NCBI GenBank assembly: GCA_022826515.1
Contig: JAJDUT010000120.1
Location: 1 to 25,807, forward strand
Origin: Candidatus Latescibacterota bacterium
GTDB lineage: Bacteria > Latescibacterota > UBA2968 > UBA8231
Reading direction: 5' to 3'
Length of the DNA stretch: 25,807 bases
The position numbers and the translations under genes are program-made. Shown piece by piece: positions 7,769 to 15,360 of the stretch; the first letter of the stretch is position 1, and every line of letters begins with the position of its first letter. The notes below the pieces were generated by a model that was not told the origin of the DNA, searched no databases, and saw only the letters and a list, made by a program, of their open reading frames with translations.

Positions 7769-8539
7769 ATGGAACCTATTGCGGCAACGACCAATCCATT
7801 CGGCGGCATCATTCCCAAACCGGAGGCTCTTGAGCCAGACTCGGCGGCGTTTGCCGAGCGGCTGCGCGTTTCGCTGGCGGCTTGGCAGGATGAAGGCTAC
7901 CGGGTCGTCTGGCTGGAGGTACCGATTGCCAAGGCGGCGTTGATCCCGGTAGCGGTGGAAGCCGGGTTTGTATTTCACCACAGCGGCGACGGCTATCTGA
8001 TGATGACCTTGCAACTGGAGGAAGGCGCTTATGTGCCGGCTCACGCTTCGCACTATATCGGCGCGGGCGGGGTCGTGCTCAACGAGGCGTGGGAGCTGTT
8101 GGTGGTGAGCGAAAAGTATCATCGGCGTGCGCCCGGCCCGCCGCGCTACAAGTTGCCCGGAGGTGCGCTGCACGCGGGCGAGCACTTGGCCGAAGCTGTG
8201 GTGCGCGAAGTCGTTGAAGAGACTGGAGTCGAGACTGAGTTCGACGCGCTGGTCTGCTTTCGCCACTGGCACGGCTACCGCTTCGGCAAGTCGGATATTT
8301 ACTTCGTCTGCCGCCTGCGCCCGCTGAGCACGGAGATTAGCATCCAGGAGGACGAGATCGCCGAGTGTCTGTGGATGCCGGTGGCCGAGTATCTGGCCGA
8401 TGAAAACGTCAGCTCCTTCAACAAGCGGATCGTCGAGGCGGCGCTCAACAGCACGGGGGTGCGGCTGACGGAGATGGAAGGCTACGGCACGCCGGAGCAG
8501 TACGAGTTTTTTATGCCGCCGGGGGTGGAAGGGGGCTGA
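7769..8539 (+). CDS. NUDT6-like NUDIX hydrolase
   Basis: 256 residues in two parts. The N-terminal pre-NUDIX domain (residues ~20-95) has FAERLRVSLAAWQDEGYRVVW, then LEVPIAKAALIPVAVEAGF and FHHSGDGYLMM, which match the domain preceding NUDIX in NUDT6/GFG1-type proteins. The NUDIX domain has KLPGGALHAGEHLAEAVVREVVEETGV, a complete GX5EX7REXXEEXG box. Substrate in this subfamily is uncertain (ADP-ribose, NADH or other nucleoside diphosphates). The last ~40 codons recur as a broken copy at 10467-10635, on the far side of the three-gene cassette. The gene itself appears intact. Confidence 0.92.
   Translation: MEPIAATTNPFGGIIPKPEALEPDSAAFAERLRVSLAAWQDEGYRVVWLEVPIAKAALIPVAVEAGFVFHHSGDGYLMMTLQLEEGAYVPAHASHYIGAGGVVLNEAWELLVVSEKYHRRAPGPPRYKLPGGALHAGEHLAEAVVREVVEETGVETEFDALVCFRHWHGYRFGKSDIYFVCRLRPLSTEISIQEDEIAECLWMPVAEYLADENVSSFNKRIVEAALNSTGVRLTEMEGYGTPEQYEFFMPPGVEGG
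8417..8528 (+). repeat. Direct repeat of NUDIX 3' end, copy 1 (inside intact gene)
   Basis: 112 bp from ttcaac to gggggtgg, matched at 10506-10621 with five substitutions and a 4-bp insertion, counted by eye. Together the two copies bracket the three-gene cassette. Confidence 0.93.
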
Positions 8540-8674
8540 CGGAAGTCGGGGATGCGCGGAGACAGCAGTGTGCCGCCTGCGCCCCAAGTACGCTAGTCAG
8601 CTAGCTCGCATTAGTTGTTGCTTCTAGTTTCGACGGCTTCTATTTTCATTACTAAAACCCTTGCAATATGCGGT

Positions 8675-9451
8675 ATGACCGCATTTTTCCGTCCTAAGAC
8701 TGGGCACTCCTTTGATGTGGGTGTAGAGGTCGTCAACTATCGCAAGTCGTTTACGGGTGAGCCATTGATCGAGCCAAATTCAGTCAAGAAGCTAAAAACA
8801 GTAGTAGTTTACGTGGCAGGTGCTCCCACAGGACCGACGTTCGTTGGGCACGAGATGGGACTGCTACTTGGGGCCATTGACCTAACAGGTTTGAGTCAAT
8901 TCATCGACGCTCCAGAGGTGCGTCAAGCCGCTGATGGGTTCATCTTGTCGAGTATGCGCAACCAGTTGACTGTCACCGTCAGGCAAAACAGGTTGGATTT
9001 TGACGATGGAAGTGCCGAGGTGCCAGTGCGGACAGATTTTTCCGACCATGCATCCCGGATTGCCGAATACATTGGGAAGCAGAGTAACCTAAGCTACGCT
9101 GCCGTTGGTCTCAATTTCCATATTGAAGTGGAATCCAAAGACGAGGAACTGCCGAGCAAGGTGCTCCTAAGCCATCTCGTGAAGGAAGATGCCTTTGGGG
9201 ATACCGGATACGACATCATGGGGGCATCCGCAAAGTTTTGGTATGCCGCACGCGATAGGCGGTGCGATTTGCGTATTGAGCCTCAAGAAAACCAATATGC
9301 AGGCCGAAACTACTTGGCGTATCTGAACGTTCATATGGAGGTAGGAGGCGAACGGCCTTCGGCAGATTGGCTCTTGCAAGCGTTAGACCAAGAATATCGC
9401 GATTTCATAAGGGTTTTGACGAAAATTCTCAAACCAAGAGGAGGGCATTAG
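8675..9451 (+). CDS. Uncharacterised protein, first gene of three-gene cassette
   Basis: 258 residues from the ATG at 8675 (MTAFFRPKTGHSFDVGVEVV); TTG codons at 8615/8618 would add a hydrophobic 20-residue stretch but have no ribosome-binding site. I do not recognise the family. The sequence looks mostly beta-rich and soluble: an N-terminal strand region, a central part (SDHASRIAEYIGKQSNLSYAAVGLN), then a segment (GYDIMGASAKFWYAARDRRC...YLNVHMEV) that in shape resembles the TIGR04255-like beta-sheet proteins; this is only an impression. No catalytic motif is visible. G+C is visibly lower than in the flanking genes, which fits acquisition by transfer. The next gene starts 2 bp after its stop. 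Confidence 0.75.
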   Translation: MTAFFRPKTGHSFDVGVEVVNYRKSFTGEPLIEPNSVKKLKTVVVYVAGAPTGPTFVGHEMGLLLGAIDLTGLSQFIDAPEVRQAADGFILSSMRNQLTVTVRQNRLDFDDGSAEVPVRTDFSDHASRIAEYIGKQSNLSYAAVGLNFHIEVESKDEELPSKVLLSHLVKEDAFGDTGYDIMGASAKFWYAARDRRCDLRIEPQENQYAGRNYLAYLNVHMEVGGERPSADWLLQALDQEYRDFIRVLTKILKPRGGH

Positions 9452-9453
9452 AT

Positions 9454-9936
9454 ATGACTATTTCCCCTATTGTCCCCACTGAATGGTCGGGGATAGACCT
9501 AGAGACGAGTTCATCAGGCTACCTCGATCAGCCGACTGCCTTGCCTCATTTTTCGTTTCGATGGAGTGTGTTCAGAAGCAGCGGTTCTGACATAGAGGAC
9601 CCTGTTGCCTTTGGCCAAGGGGATTTCTTGGCCTTAGCAAGGTGGGTTGTAGAGGTGCAGAAACTGGAGCGACGGAATCAAGAGCGTTTAGCTGCGGTGT
9701 ATCTGGACCCGACCGCTCGACAGTTGCTCAACGCTTTGGACCGCAGGACTTCAATTAGGTGGGAGGATCTGCCGGATGTGGTTGAGGGGGAGCCTTCTGA
9801 TGTTCTCAAGTCCGTAGGAATTTTGGCTGGAGCTAACCTGTGCGAGATAAGTCCCACCCGGCTTAGACTCAGCGAGTATGGAGACAAGTTGCTCGCTGAA
9901 TCTTCTACGGCCGAGCCACCTCGCTCCGAAGCTTGA
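9454..9936 (+). CDS. Uncharacterised protein with C-terminal winged-helix-like region, second gene of cassette
   Basis: 160 residues; ATG at 9454 with AGGAGGG at 9440-9446 inside the end of the preceding gene. Family not recognised. Residues ~85-150 (ARQLLNALDRRTSIRWEDL ... VLKSVGILAGANLCEI ... RLRLSEYGDKLLAE) read like a winged helix-turn-helix, with the LRLSEYGDKLL segment resembling the wing/last helix of MarR- or ArsR-type domains. The N-terminal half (FSFRWSVFRSSGSDIEDPVAFGQGDFLALARWVVEVQKL) may be a small alpha/beta module. It could be a DNA-binding regulator or an adaptor in the system. Its TGA overlaps the TTG start of the third gene. Confidence 0.75.
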   Translation: MTISPIVPTEWSGIDLETSSSGYLDQPTALPHFSFRWSVFRSSGSDIEDPVAFGQGDFLALARWVVEVQKLERRNQERLAAVYLDPTARQLLNALDRRTSIRWEDLPDVVEGEPSDVLKSVGILAGANLCEISPTRLRLSEYGDKLLAESSTAEPPRSEA

Positions 9937-10448
9937 ATACCGACCAGTACGCTAGGCTGCTGCGACGTGAGGGCCTGAAGATCGTCGTCTTAGGACCGGG
10001 AGAAGCGCAGCCATGCGATTTGAAAAAACGTCGGCAGATCGTGTCCCGTCTTATAGATCATGGTTACGCACTGACCAAATTAGGTGAAGATGTTCTCGGT
10101 AATCCCGATATGCCGTTGCACCTAGCCCTTCTCAACGCACTATCTGATATCGATCTGGTGCTCGTGCTCAACACCGGAGTAGCTCCCCTGACAGAGTTGA
10201 CGTCTATCAGTTTTGATTCTCGTGCGCGAGAGATAACGAGGGTATGGTCGAAGCGGGAATTCGCAGGAGGTCGCCGGTCAACTCCGGGGGATGTCTTGGC
10301 GATGTTCGACAACTATCCGTTTAGTGTGGAAGAGTTTGATAGCTGCGAGTTGGTTGAGTCCTTTGTCGCAACAGCAGAGAGGTTCTGCTTAAGTAAGGCG
10401 CAATCGGAAGGCCGGCTGGTGGGCTTGGGGCTTCTTCCTTCGAGCTAA
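9933..10448 (+). CDS. Uncharacterised Rossmann-like protein (TIR/SLOG/deoxyribosyltransferase-like?), third gene of cassette
   Basis: 171 residues from a TTG at 9933, overlapping the upstream TGA as TTGA, so translation is probably coupled. The layout is LKIVVLGPGEAQPC (first strand and loop), KKRRQIVSRLIDHGYALTKLGED (helix, strand), then LHLALLNALSDIDLVLVLNT and GVAPLTELTSI. That order, with a conserved-looking Glu in PLTEL, resembles nucleoside 2-deoxyribosyltransferase, TIR-like or SLOG folds that cleave nucleotides or NAD in bacterial defence. This is fold-level inference from pattern only; no definite family is recognised. The Glu near residue 89 is the best candidate active-site residue. 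Confidence 0.75.
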   Translation: MNTDQYARLLRREGLKIVVLGPGEAQPCDLKKRRQIVSRLIDHGYALTKLGEDVLGNPDMPLHLALLNALSDIDLVLVLNTGVAPLTELTSISFDSRAREITRVWSKREFAGGRRSTPGDVLAMFDNYPFSVEEFDSCELVESFVATAERFCLSKAQSEGRLVGLGLLPSS

Positions 10449-10466
10449 TTACCACTCCGCTGCTAT

Positions 10467-10635
10467 GCGGCCGTAATTCATCTGGCTGAGGAACACATCA
10501 GCGTCTTCAACAAACAAGCGGATCGTCGAGGCGGCGCTCAATAGCACGGGGGTGCGGCTGACGGAGATGGATGGCTACGCCACCCCGGAGCAGTACGTGT
10601 TTTTTATGCCGCCGGGGGTGGGGGTGGATTCTTAG
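10467..10635 (+). pseudogene. Truncated, frameshifted copy of the NUDIX 3' end
   Basis: Translation gives AAVIHLAEEHISVFNK, then a 4-bp insertion (aaca) shifts the frame and RIVEAALNSTGVRLTEMDG... continues to a TAG at 10633. It parallels the last ~50 residues of the NUDIX gene at 7769. No 5' part exists; upstream is the third cassette gene. The five substitutions in the shared 112 bp suggest a related allele or an older duplication rather than a recent exact copy. Confidence 0.88.
10506..10621 (+). repeat. Direct repeat of NUDIX 3' end, copy 2
   Basis: 116 bp matching 8417-8528; marks the right border of the three-gene insertion. Confidence 0.93.
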
Positions 10636-10689
10636 GGGGGTTGGTTGGCGCGGGTGCCGACCATAGAGGGCACCTAATCCAGTCGGACG

Positions 10690-10806
10690 CTATAGTAGTT
10701 TCCGGTAATCGCAGTCTAGTATCTCCGCCAACTTTTTGGCGTTCACTTTTCCCAACACCCGTTTCTAGTCCTCCGTGACACTGGGTTTGACTATTACGTC
10801 GGTCCA
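10690..10806 (-). pseudogene. Possible decayed coding remnant downstream of the SerA-like gene
   Basis: Directly after the SerA-like stop, the same minus-strand frame reads WTDVIVKPSVTED, a stop, then KRVLGKVNAKKLAEILD and ends at 10690. The VTED-KRVLG-NAKKLA pattern resembles the C-terminal end of amidohydrolase-2 family proteins (VTEDQKRKILGENAxRL type). With only 38 codons and an internal stop this is weak; the remainder of 10636-10806 shows nothing else I can name. Confidence 0.25.
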
Positions 10807-11805
10807 CTACCCCGCCAAATCCAACCTATCCAACACATCTTTGTTGACCACGTGATCGGGGACTTTGCCCTGCAATAGCGCGACGATGCTCTGCGCGGCG
10901 ACGAAGGCCATGCGCTTGCGGGCGGTTAGGGTTCTGGAGCCGGTGTGGGGTAGGGCCAGCACCTTGTCGCGGCGGACTAGGTCGAGGGATTGGCCTTGGG
11001 GCGGCTCGGTTGCTTGGCAGTCGAGGCCCGCGCCGCCTAGGTGGCCGCTGTCGAGTGCGGCGATCAGGGCGGCTTCGTCAACTAAGCCGCCGCGGGCGGT
11101 GTTGATCAGGTAGGCTCCCTCTTTCATAAGGCCGAGGAACTCGGCATCGACGAGGTGGCGGTTTTCCTCGGTCAGCGGCAGGTGCAAGGTGACGGCGTCG
11201 GCTTGGGACAGCAGGGCGGCGCGGTCGGCAGGCTCGGCACCGAGGGCGCGGACTTGCGCGTCGTCTATCCAGGGGTCGTGGACGAGGACTCGCATCTTGA
11301 AGCCGCGGGCGCGGCGCACGACTTCGGCACCGATGCGGCCACAGCCGACCAGCCCCAAGGTCATGGCGCAGAGGTCTTCGCCGACGGGAACGTCGTAGGC
11401 GTCTTCCGTTTTGACCCGATGGTCGCCTAACCTGAGCGAGCGCACCATCCCGAGGAGCAGGGCGAAGGTCAGGTCGGCCACGGCGTCGGCCATGGCACCG
11501 GGAGTATTGGTGACGACGATGCCGCGCTGGGTGCAGTAATCGAGATCGACCTTGTCGAAGCCGACGCCGTTGCGGGCGATGATCTTGAGGTTGGTCGCTT
11601 GGTCCATGGTGGCGGCGTTGAGGTTTTCGCCGCCGGCCAGCAGGGCGTCGAGGCCGTCCAGCTTGGCGCGCGTTTCATCGTCGGGCCAGCCGGGTTGGGG
11701 GTGCCGGATCTCAATGGAGAAGCCGGCGCGTTCAATAAGCTCGCGGGCTTGGCTTTGGCCTTGAAACTCGATCTCGACGCTGGACAGGATGCGGGGTTGG
11801 GTCAT
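10807..11805 (-). CDS. D-isomer-specific 2-hydroxyacid dehydrogenase (phosphoglycerate dehydrogenase-like)
   Basis: 332 residues. The split substrate domain frames a Rossmann domain with LGLVGCGRIGAEVVRRARGF (GxGxxG) and a downstream acidic residue (VHDPW). Catalytic positions are Arg in NTARGGLVDE, Glu in QATEPP and His in LPHTGS. The length is that of short SerA-like or glyoxylate/hydroxypyruvate reductase enzymes, lacking the C-terminal ACT regulatory domain of full SerA. It reversibly oxidises a D-2-hydroxyacid with NAD(P). It follows the Ldh-family gene by 11 bp, so the two probably act on related hydroxy-/keto-acids. The serine-pathway role is not proven; no serC or serB lies nearby. 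Confidence 0.9.
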   Translation of the reverse strand: MTQPRILSSVEIEFQGQSQARELIERAGFSIEIRHPQPGWPDDETRAKLDGLDALLAGGENLNAATMDQATNLKIIARNGVGFDKVDLDYCTQRGIVVTNTPGAMADAVADLTFALLLGMVRSLRLGDHRVKTEDAYDVPVGEDLCAMTLGLVGCGRIGAEVVRRARGFKMRVLVHDPWIDDAQVRALGAEPADRAALLSQADAVTLHLPLTEENRHLVDAEFLGLMKEGAYLINTARGGLVDEAALIAALDSGHLGGAGLDCQATEPPQGQSLDLVRRDKVLALPHTGSRTLTARKRMAFVAAQSIVALLQGKVPDHVVNKDVLDRLDLAG

Positions 11806-11816
11806 CTGTTCCTCTT

Positions 11817-12818
11817 CTATTGGGTTGTAAAGCGGGTGTGTTCATAGGCGGCGAAGGGAGTGGTCACTCCCAGCTCGTCGGCTAGTTTCTGAAGGTGTTG
11901 CTGGTGTCGGGAGCTGATGGGCACGCCGTCGCGGGCGTATTCGCGCTCCCGTTGCCACTCCAGATTGCCGGGCAGCTCGGCGCGGTCGAGGCCGGGGAAG
12001 GGCCGCATGTTGCGGGCGGCGGCGACGAATGCGTCCATCTGTGCTTGGAATTCTGCTAAAGGCATGAAAGCGTGCACGTCAAAGGCGGCTAAAAAAGATC
12101 CTTGGTTGGATTCCCACGGCGATGTCGGCGGGATAAATTGCGGCAGGTAAATCCCGGCTAGGACGCCGCCCAGCGCCCGGTTTACCGCGCCAATGCCCAG
12201 CTCCTTGAAGAAGGCGAAGGGGATCTGTGCGAAGAGTTCCTCGCCCCAAGGCAGCATGTGCGCGCCCATATCGAGCACGAGAGGCGGTTGCTCCCCGTTG
12301 GGAAAGGCGATGCTGATCGGCGACGTGGCGTTGACGCCTTTGACTATGGATTCCGGCGGCAGGTCGTAGCGGTGCGAAGAGATGGCGATCCCCACGCAGC
12401 CAGCCGCGGCAGCTATCCGCGAGTACTTGCCGGCGCTGCCGAAGTGGAAGTGGTTGCGGGTGGTCGCCGCGGCTGTGCCGTACTCTGCGGCCGTCTCAGC
12501 AACCCAAGTCATGGCTTGGTGGCAGGGAAAGTGCCCCATGCCGCCATCGCCGTCATAGACGCGGGCAGTGGTGGTTGAACTGGTCACCTTTATATTAGGG
12601 CGGGGATTGACGCGGCCTTCGAGCATCATATGCACGTACCCGGGGAGTTGCCAGGTACCGTGACTATTGACGCCGCGCAGGTCGGTGGCCGTCAAAAGGT
12701 CGGCGAGGAACTGGGCGTCTGCTGAGTTGGTACCAGCTTTTTGGAAGAAGTCGGCGGTGAGTTGGCGCAAAGCAGCGGCTGGGATGCGGATGCCTTCGGC
12801 AGGTGGAGTGTTTCCCAT
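11817..12818 (-). CDS. Ldh-family (malate/L-sulfolactate/ureidoglycolate-type) NAD(P)-dependent dehydrogenase
   Basis: 333 residues in the Ldh_2 family, a fold unrelated to classical LDH/MDH. Typical segments are DLRGVNSHGTWQLPGYVHMM (conserved R-SHG active-site stretch), DGDGGMGHFPCHQAM, HFHFGSAGKYSRIAA, and PLVLDMGAHMLPWG; the usual family form of the HFG and LDM motifs is kept. The loop after MGAH is a little different from common malate dehydrogenases. It is the first gene of a two-gene operon with a hydroxyacid dehydrogenase; a consensus-like promoter lies 33 bp upstream of the start. The substrate may be a hydroxy- or sulfo-acid; the sequence does not decide. Confidence 0.9.
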   Translation of the reverse strand: MGNTPPAEGIRIPAAALRQLTADFFQKAGTNSADAQFLADLLTATDLRGVNSHGTWQLPGYVHMMLEGRVNPRPNIKVTSSTTTARVYDGDGGMGHFPCHQAMTWVAETAAEYGTAAATTRNHFHFGSAGKYSRIAAAAGCVGIAISSHRYDLPPESIVKGVNATSPISIAFPNGEQPPLVLDMGAHMLPWGEELFAQIPFAFFKELGIGAVNRALGGVLAGIYLPQFIPPTSPWESNQGSFLAAFDVHAFMPLAEFQAQMDAFVAAARNMRPFPGLDRAELPGNLEWQREREYARDGVPISSRHQQHLQKLADELGVTTPFAAYEHTRFTTQ

Positions 12819-12850
12819 GATGGCTCTCTGGTTGGAGTAAAAAAGCGAAT

Positions 12851-12880
12851 TATATACGGGTTTGGAACTAGGCGTGTCAA
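12851..12880 (-). promoter_or_regulatory. Promoter of the Ldh/SerA-like operon
   Basis: Minus strand TTGACA (12880-12875), 18-bp spacer, TATATAAT (TATATA at 12856-12851). It lies 33-62 bp upstream of the ATG at 12818. Confidence 0.6.
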
Positions 12881-12924
12881 GCAGCCGCAGAGGGTTTCAA
12901 TATAGCAATCCTACTTATAAGAGT

Positions 12925-12960
12925 ATCCGCAGATGGACGCAGATAGACGCAGAATAGGAT
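12925..12960. repeat. Dispersed intergenic repeat, copy 2
   Basis: atccgcagatggacgcagat (12925-12944) followed by agacgcagaat. It sits in the divergent gap between the Ldh and amidohydrolase genes. Confidence 0.85.
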
Positions 12961-13018
12961 GCACAACTAGGATCGTTCAAATCATGTCGGATTGCTACAT
13001 GAGCACGGAGGAAGGGAA

Positions 13019-14245
13019 ATGGCCTACGATCTGTTGTTAAAAGGCGCGCGGGTGATGGACCCAGCGCAGGATGTGGATGGAATCCGAGACGTGGGGATCG
13101 TCGGGGAGCAGATCGCCGCAGTGGCCGAGGAGATAACGGCTCCAGCGGCGGAGACGATAGACTTGTCCGGCAAAATTCTGACGCCGGGTTGGATCGATAT
13201 CCACGCGCATCTCTACGCGGGATGTTCGACTTGGGGCATTCGCGGCGATGCGCTGTGCTTGGCTACGGGTGTGACGACGATTGTCGATGCTGGAAGCGCG
13301 GGGTGGGCCAACTTTCAGGGATTTGTCGATTACGTCGTCGAGCCGGCGCGGACCGAGGTTTTGGCGTACGTGCATATTTCGGCGATTGGTTTGACCTGTG
13401 GGCCGGTGGGGGAGATGGTCGATTTGCAGTACGGCGATCCAGAGCGCACGGCGTTTGTGGCCCATCACTGGCAGGAGCACTGCGTCGGCGTCAAGGTGCG
13501 GCAGGGTGGGTTCCAAGTCGGCGAGAATGGGACTAAGCCCTTGCAGTTGGCGGTGCAGGCGGGCGAATGGGCGGGGGTGCCGGTGATGGTACACATCGCC
13601 CGAGGGGTGCCGATTGTGGAGGTGCTTGCCCTGCTGCGGCCCGGCGATGTGGTGACCCATTGTTATCAAGGCACGGGAGACTGCGTGGTAGATGACTCGG
13701 GGACGGTGGTGCCGCAGGTGTGGGAAGCGCGGGAGCGGGGCGTGCTGTTCGACGTGGGGCATGGCGGCGGCAGTTTCGACTACGGGATCGCAATACAGGC
13801 GTTGGCCGACGGCTTTGTTGCCGATGTGATCAGCACGGATTTGCACGCGCATAGCTGGGATAGCCCGATTGAGAGTATGCCGGAGACCGCGTCGAAGTTG
13901 CTCAACCTAGGAGTGCCGCTCGAGCGCGTTGTGCAGCAGAGTACGGCTGCGGCGGCCGACGCCATTGGGCGTGGCGAGGAGTTGGGTACTCTGCGAGAGG
14001 GTACGGTGGCGGATCTAGCGGCGTTTGAGGTGCTGGAGGGGACGTTTGAGTTCCAGGATGTGCGCGGCCGGCGCGAGCAGGGCGATCGCAAAATTGAGCC
14101 GGTATTGACCGTGCGTCGGGGTCGGGCGTATCGACCGGAGGATTTGCGCGAGGAGCTAGAGGAAGCGCGCGAGCGGGCGCGATTTATGCGGAGTCTCACC
14201 GGCAAGAATTTTGCGGCTTTGGGTTGGGTGCCGGGTGGCGAGTGA
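13019..14245 (+). CDS. Amidohydrolase/deacetylase-family metal-dependent hydrolase
   Basis: 408 residues from the ATG at 13019, preceded by GGAGGAAGGG. The composite beta-sandwich begins DLLLKGARVMDPAQ and continues GKILTPGWIDIHAH, giving the HxH metal ligands. A lysine in VGVKVRQG is a candidate carbamylated bridge, HIARGVP and THCYQGTGD supply further histidines, and STDLHAHSWD the catalytic aspartate. A long helical tail (EELEEARERARFMRSL) follows. This matches the dihydroorotase-like amidohydrolase/deacetylase family; substrates are N-acyl or cyclic amide compounds, here unknown. It starts a plus-strand run leading to aroG, with a 50-bp gap. Confidence 0.9.
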   Translation: MAYDLLLKGARVMDPAQDVDGIRDVGIVGEQIAAVAEEITAPAAETIDLSGKILTPGWIDIHAHLYAGCSTWGIRGDALCLATGVTTIVDAGSAGWANFQGFVDYVVEPARTEVLAYVHISAIGLTCGPVGEMVDLQYGDPERTAFVAHHWQEHCVGVKVRQGGFQVGENGTKPLQLAVQAGEWAGVPVMVHIARGVPIVEVLALLRPGDVVTHCYQGTGDCVVDDSGTVVPQVWEARERGVLFDVGHGGGSFDYGIAIQALADGFVADVISTDLHAHSWDSPIESMPETASKLLNLGVPLERVVQQSTAAAADAIGRGEELGTLREGTVADLAAFEVLEGTFEFQDVRGRREQGDRKIEPVLTVRRGRAYRPEDLREELEEARERARFMRSLTGKNFAALGWVPGGE

Positions 14246-14295
14246 ATAGTGTTTAGACGATAAATTTATAACTGCTACTAAAGGAGTAGAAAGCC

Positions 14296-15354
14296 TTGTT
14301 CGAATCAACTGACGATCTGCGCATTGACCAACTCAAACCCTTGATCCCCCCGGCGATTCTGATGGAAGAGTTGCCCATTTCGGAAGCGGCTTCCCACACG
14401 GTGGCCGCGGCCCGGCGCGCATTGGACGCCATACTGGCCGGAGAGGACGACCGGCTAGTGGTGGTGGTCGGGCCGTGTTCGATCCACGATCCCCAAGCTG
14501 CGCTCGAATACGCGGAGCGGCTCAAGGAAAAAGCTGCGGCCCTAAGCGACGAGTTGTTTGTGGTGATGCGCGTGTATTTTGAGAAGCCGCGCACGACCGT
14601 CGGCTGGAAGGGGTTGATCAACGACCCGCATTTGGACGACAGCTTCGAGATCAACAGCGGCCTACGAGCCGCGCGCGGCTTGCTGGTGCAGTTGGGGGAT
14701 ATGGGCTTGCCGACCGCTTCCGAATTCCTCGATACCATCACGCCGCAGTTTATCGCCGACTTGATTGCTTGGGGGGCCATTGGTGCCCGTACTACCGAGA
14801 GTCAGGTTCACCGCGAATTGGCTTCGGGTCTGTCGATGCCCGTTGGCTTCAAGAACGGGACTGCGGGCAATGTGCAGATTGCCCTCGACGCCATTGGCGC
14901 TGCCCGACACCCGCATCACTTTCTTTCGGTGACTAAGCAGGGTATTGCGGCGATTGTCGGGACTTCGGGTAATGCGAGCTGTCATTTGATTTTGCGCGGC
15001 GGCAGCGACGGCACTAACTACGATCACGCCAGCGTTGGCGCGGCTGCGGCCCAGCTCAAGGAGGCGGATTTGCCGCACCGCGTGATGATTGATTGCAGCC
15101 ACGGCAACAGCGCCAAGGATCACAAGCGCCAGCCGGCTGTTGCAAGTGCGATCGCCGCGCAGGTGGCGGGGGGAGCGGAGGATGTTTTCGGGGTGATGCT
15201 AGAGAGTCACCTGATCGAGGGCAATCAGAAACAGCAGGAGGGTAGTGAGTTGGTTTACGGGCAGAGCATTACGGATGCCTGTATTGGGTGGGAGGATACG
15301 GTGGAGGTGTTGGAGGAATTGGCCGCAGCGGTGGAGACGCGGCGACAAAAATAG
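14296..15354 (+). CDS. aroG: Class I 3-deoxy-7-phosphoheptulonate (DAHP) synthase
   Basis: 352 residues, TTG start at 14296 with AAGGAG 9 nt upstream. It condenses phosphoenolpyruvate and erythrose-4-phosphate, the first step of the shikimate pathway. Diagnostic motifs are VVVGPCSIHDP, MRVYFEKPRTTVGWKGL (PEP-binding), GARTTESQVHRELASGLS, VGFKNGT and DCSHGNSAKDH (metal His). Length equals that of E. coli AroF/G/H, and the N-terminal arm carrying allosteric residues is present, so feedback inhibition by an aromatic amino acid is plausible; which one is not decidable by eye. The symbol is for the type I enzyme in general. The MFS gene starts 6 bp downstream. Confidence 0.95.
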   Translation: MFESTDDLRIDQLKPLIPPAILMEELPISEAASHTVAAARRALDAILAGEDDRLVVVVGPCSIHDPQAALEYAERLKEKAAALSDELFVVMRVYFEKPRTTVGWKGLINDPHLDDSFEINSGLRAARGLLVQLGDMGLPTASEFLDTITPQFIADLIAWGAIGARTTESQVHRELASGLSMPVGFKNGTAGNVQIALDAIGAARHPHHFLSVTKQGIAAIVGTSGNASCHLILRGGSDGTNYDHASVGAAAAQLKEADLPHRVMIDCSHGNSAKDHKRQPAVASAIAAQVAGGAEDVFGVMLESHLIEGNQKQQEGSELVYGQSITDACIGWEDTVEVLEELAAAVETRRQK

Positions 15355-15360
15355 TAAACG

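Noticed and set aside
8615..8674. TTG start giving a hydrophobic N-terminal signal for the first cassette gene
   Set aside because: There is no ribosome-binding site before the TTG codons and the ATG at 8675 opens directly into the soluble domain; the extension cannot be wholly excluded.
10447..10478. Hairpin (aattac...ccgc/gcgg...gtaatt) after the third cassette gene as a terminator
   Set aside because: The stem is interrupted and there is no T-tract; it overlaps the beginning of the NUDIX remnant, so it could be coincidence.
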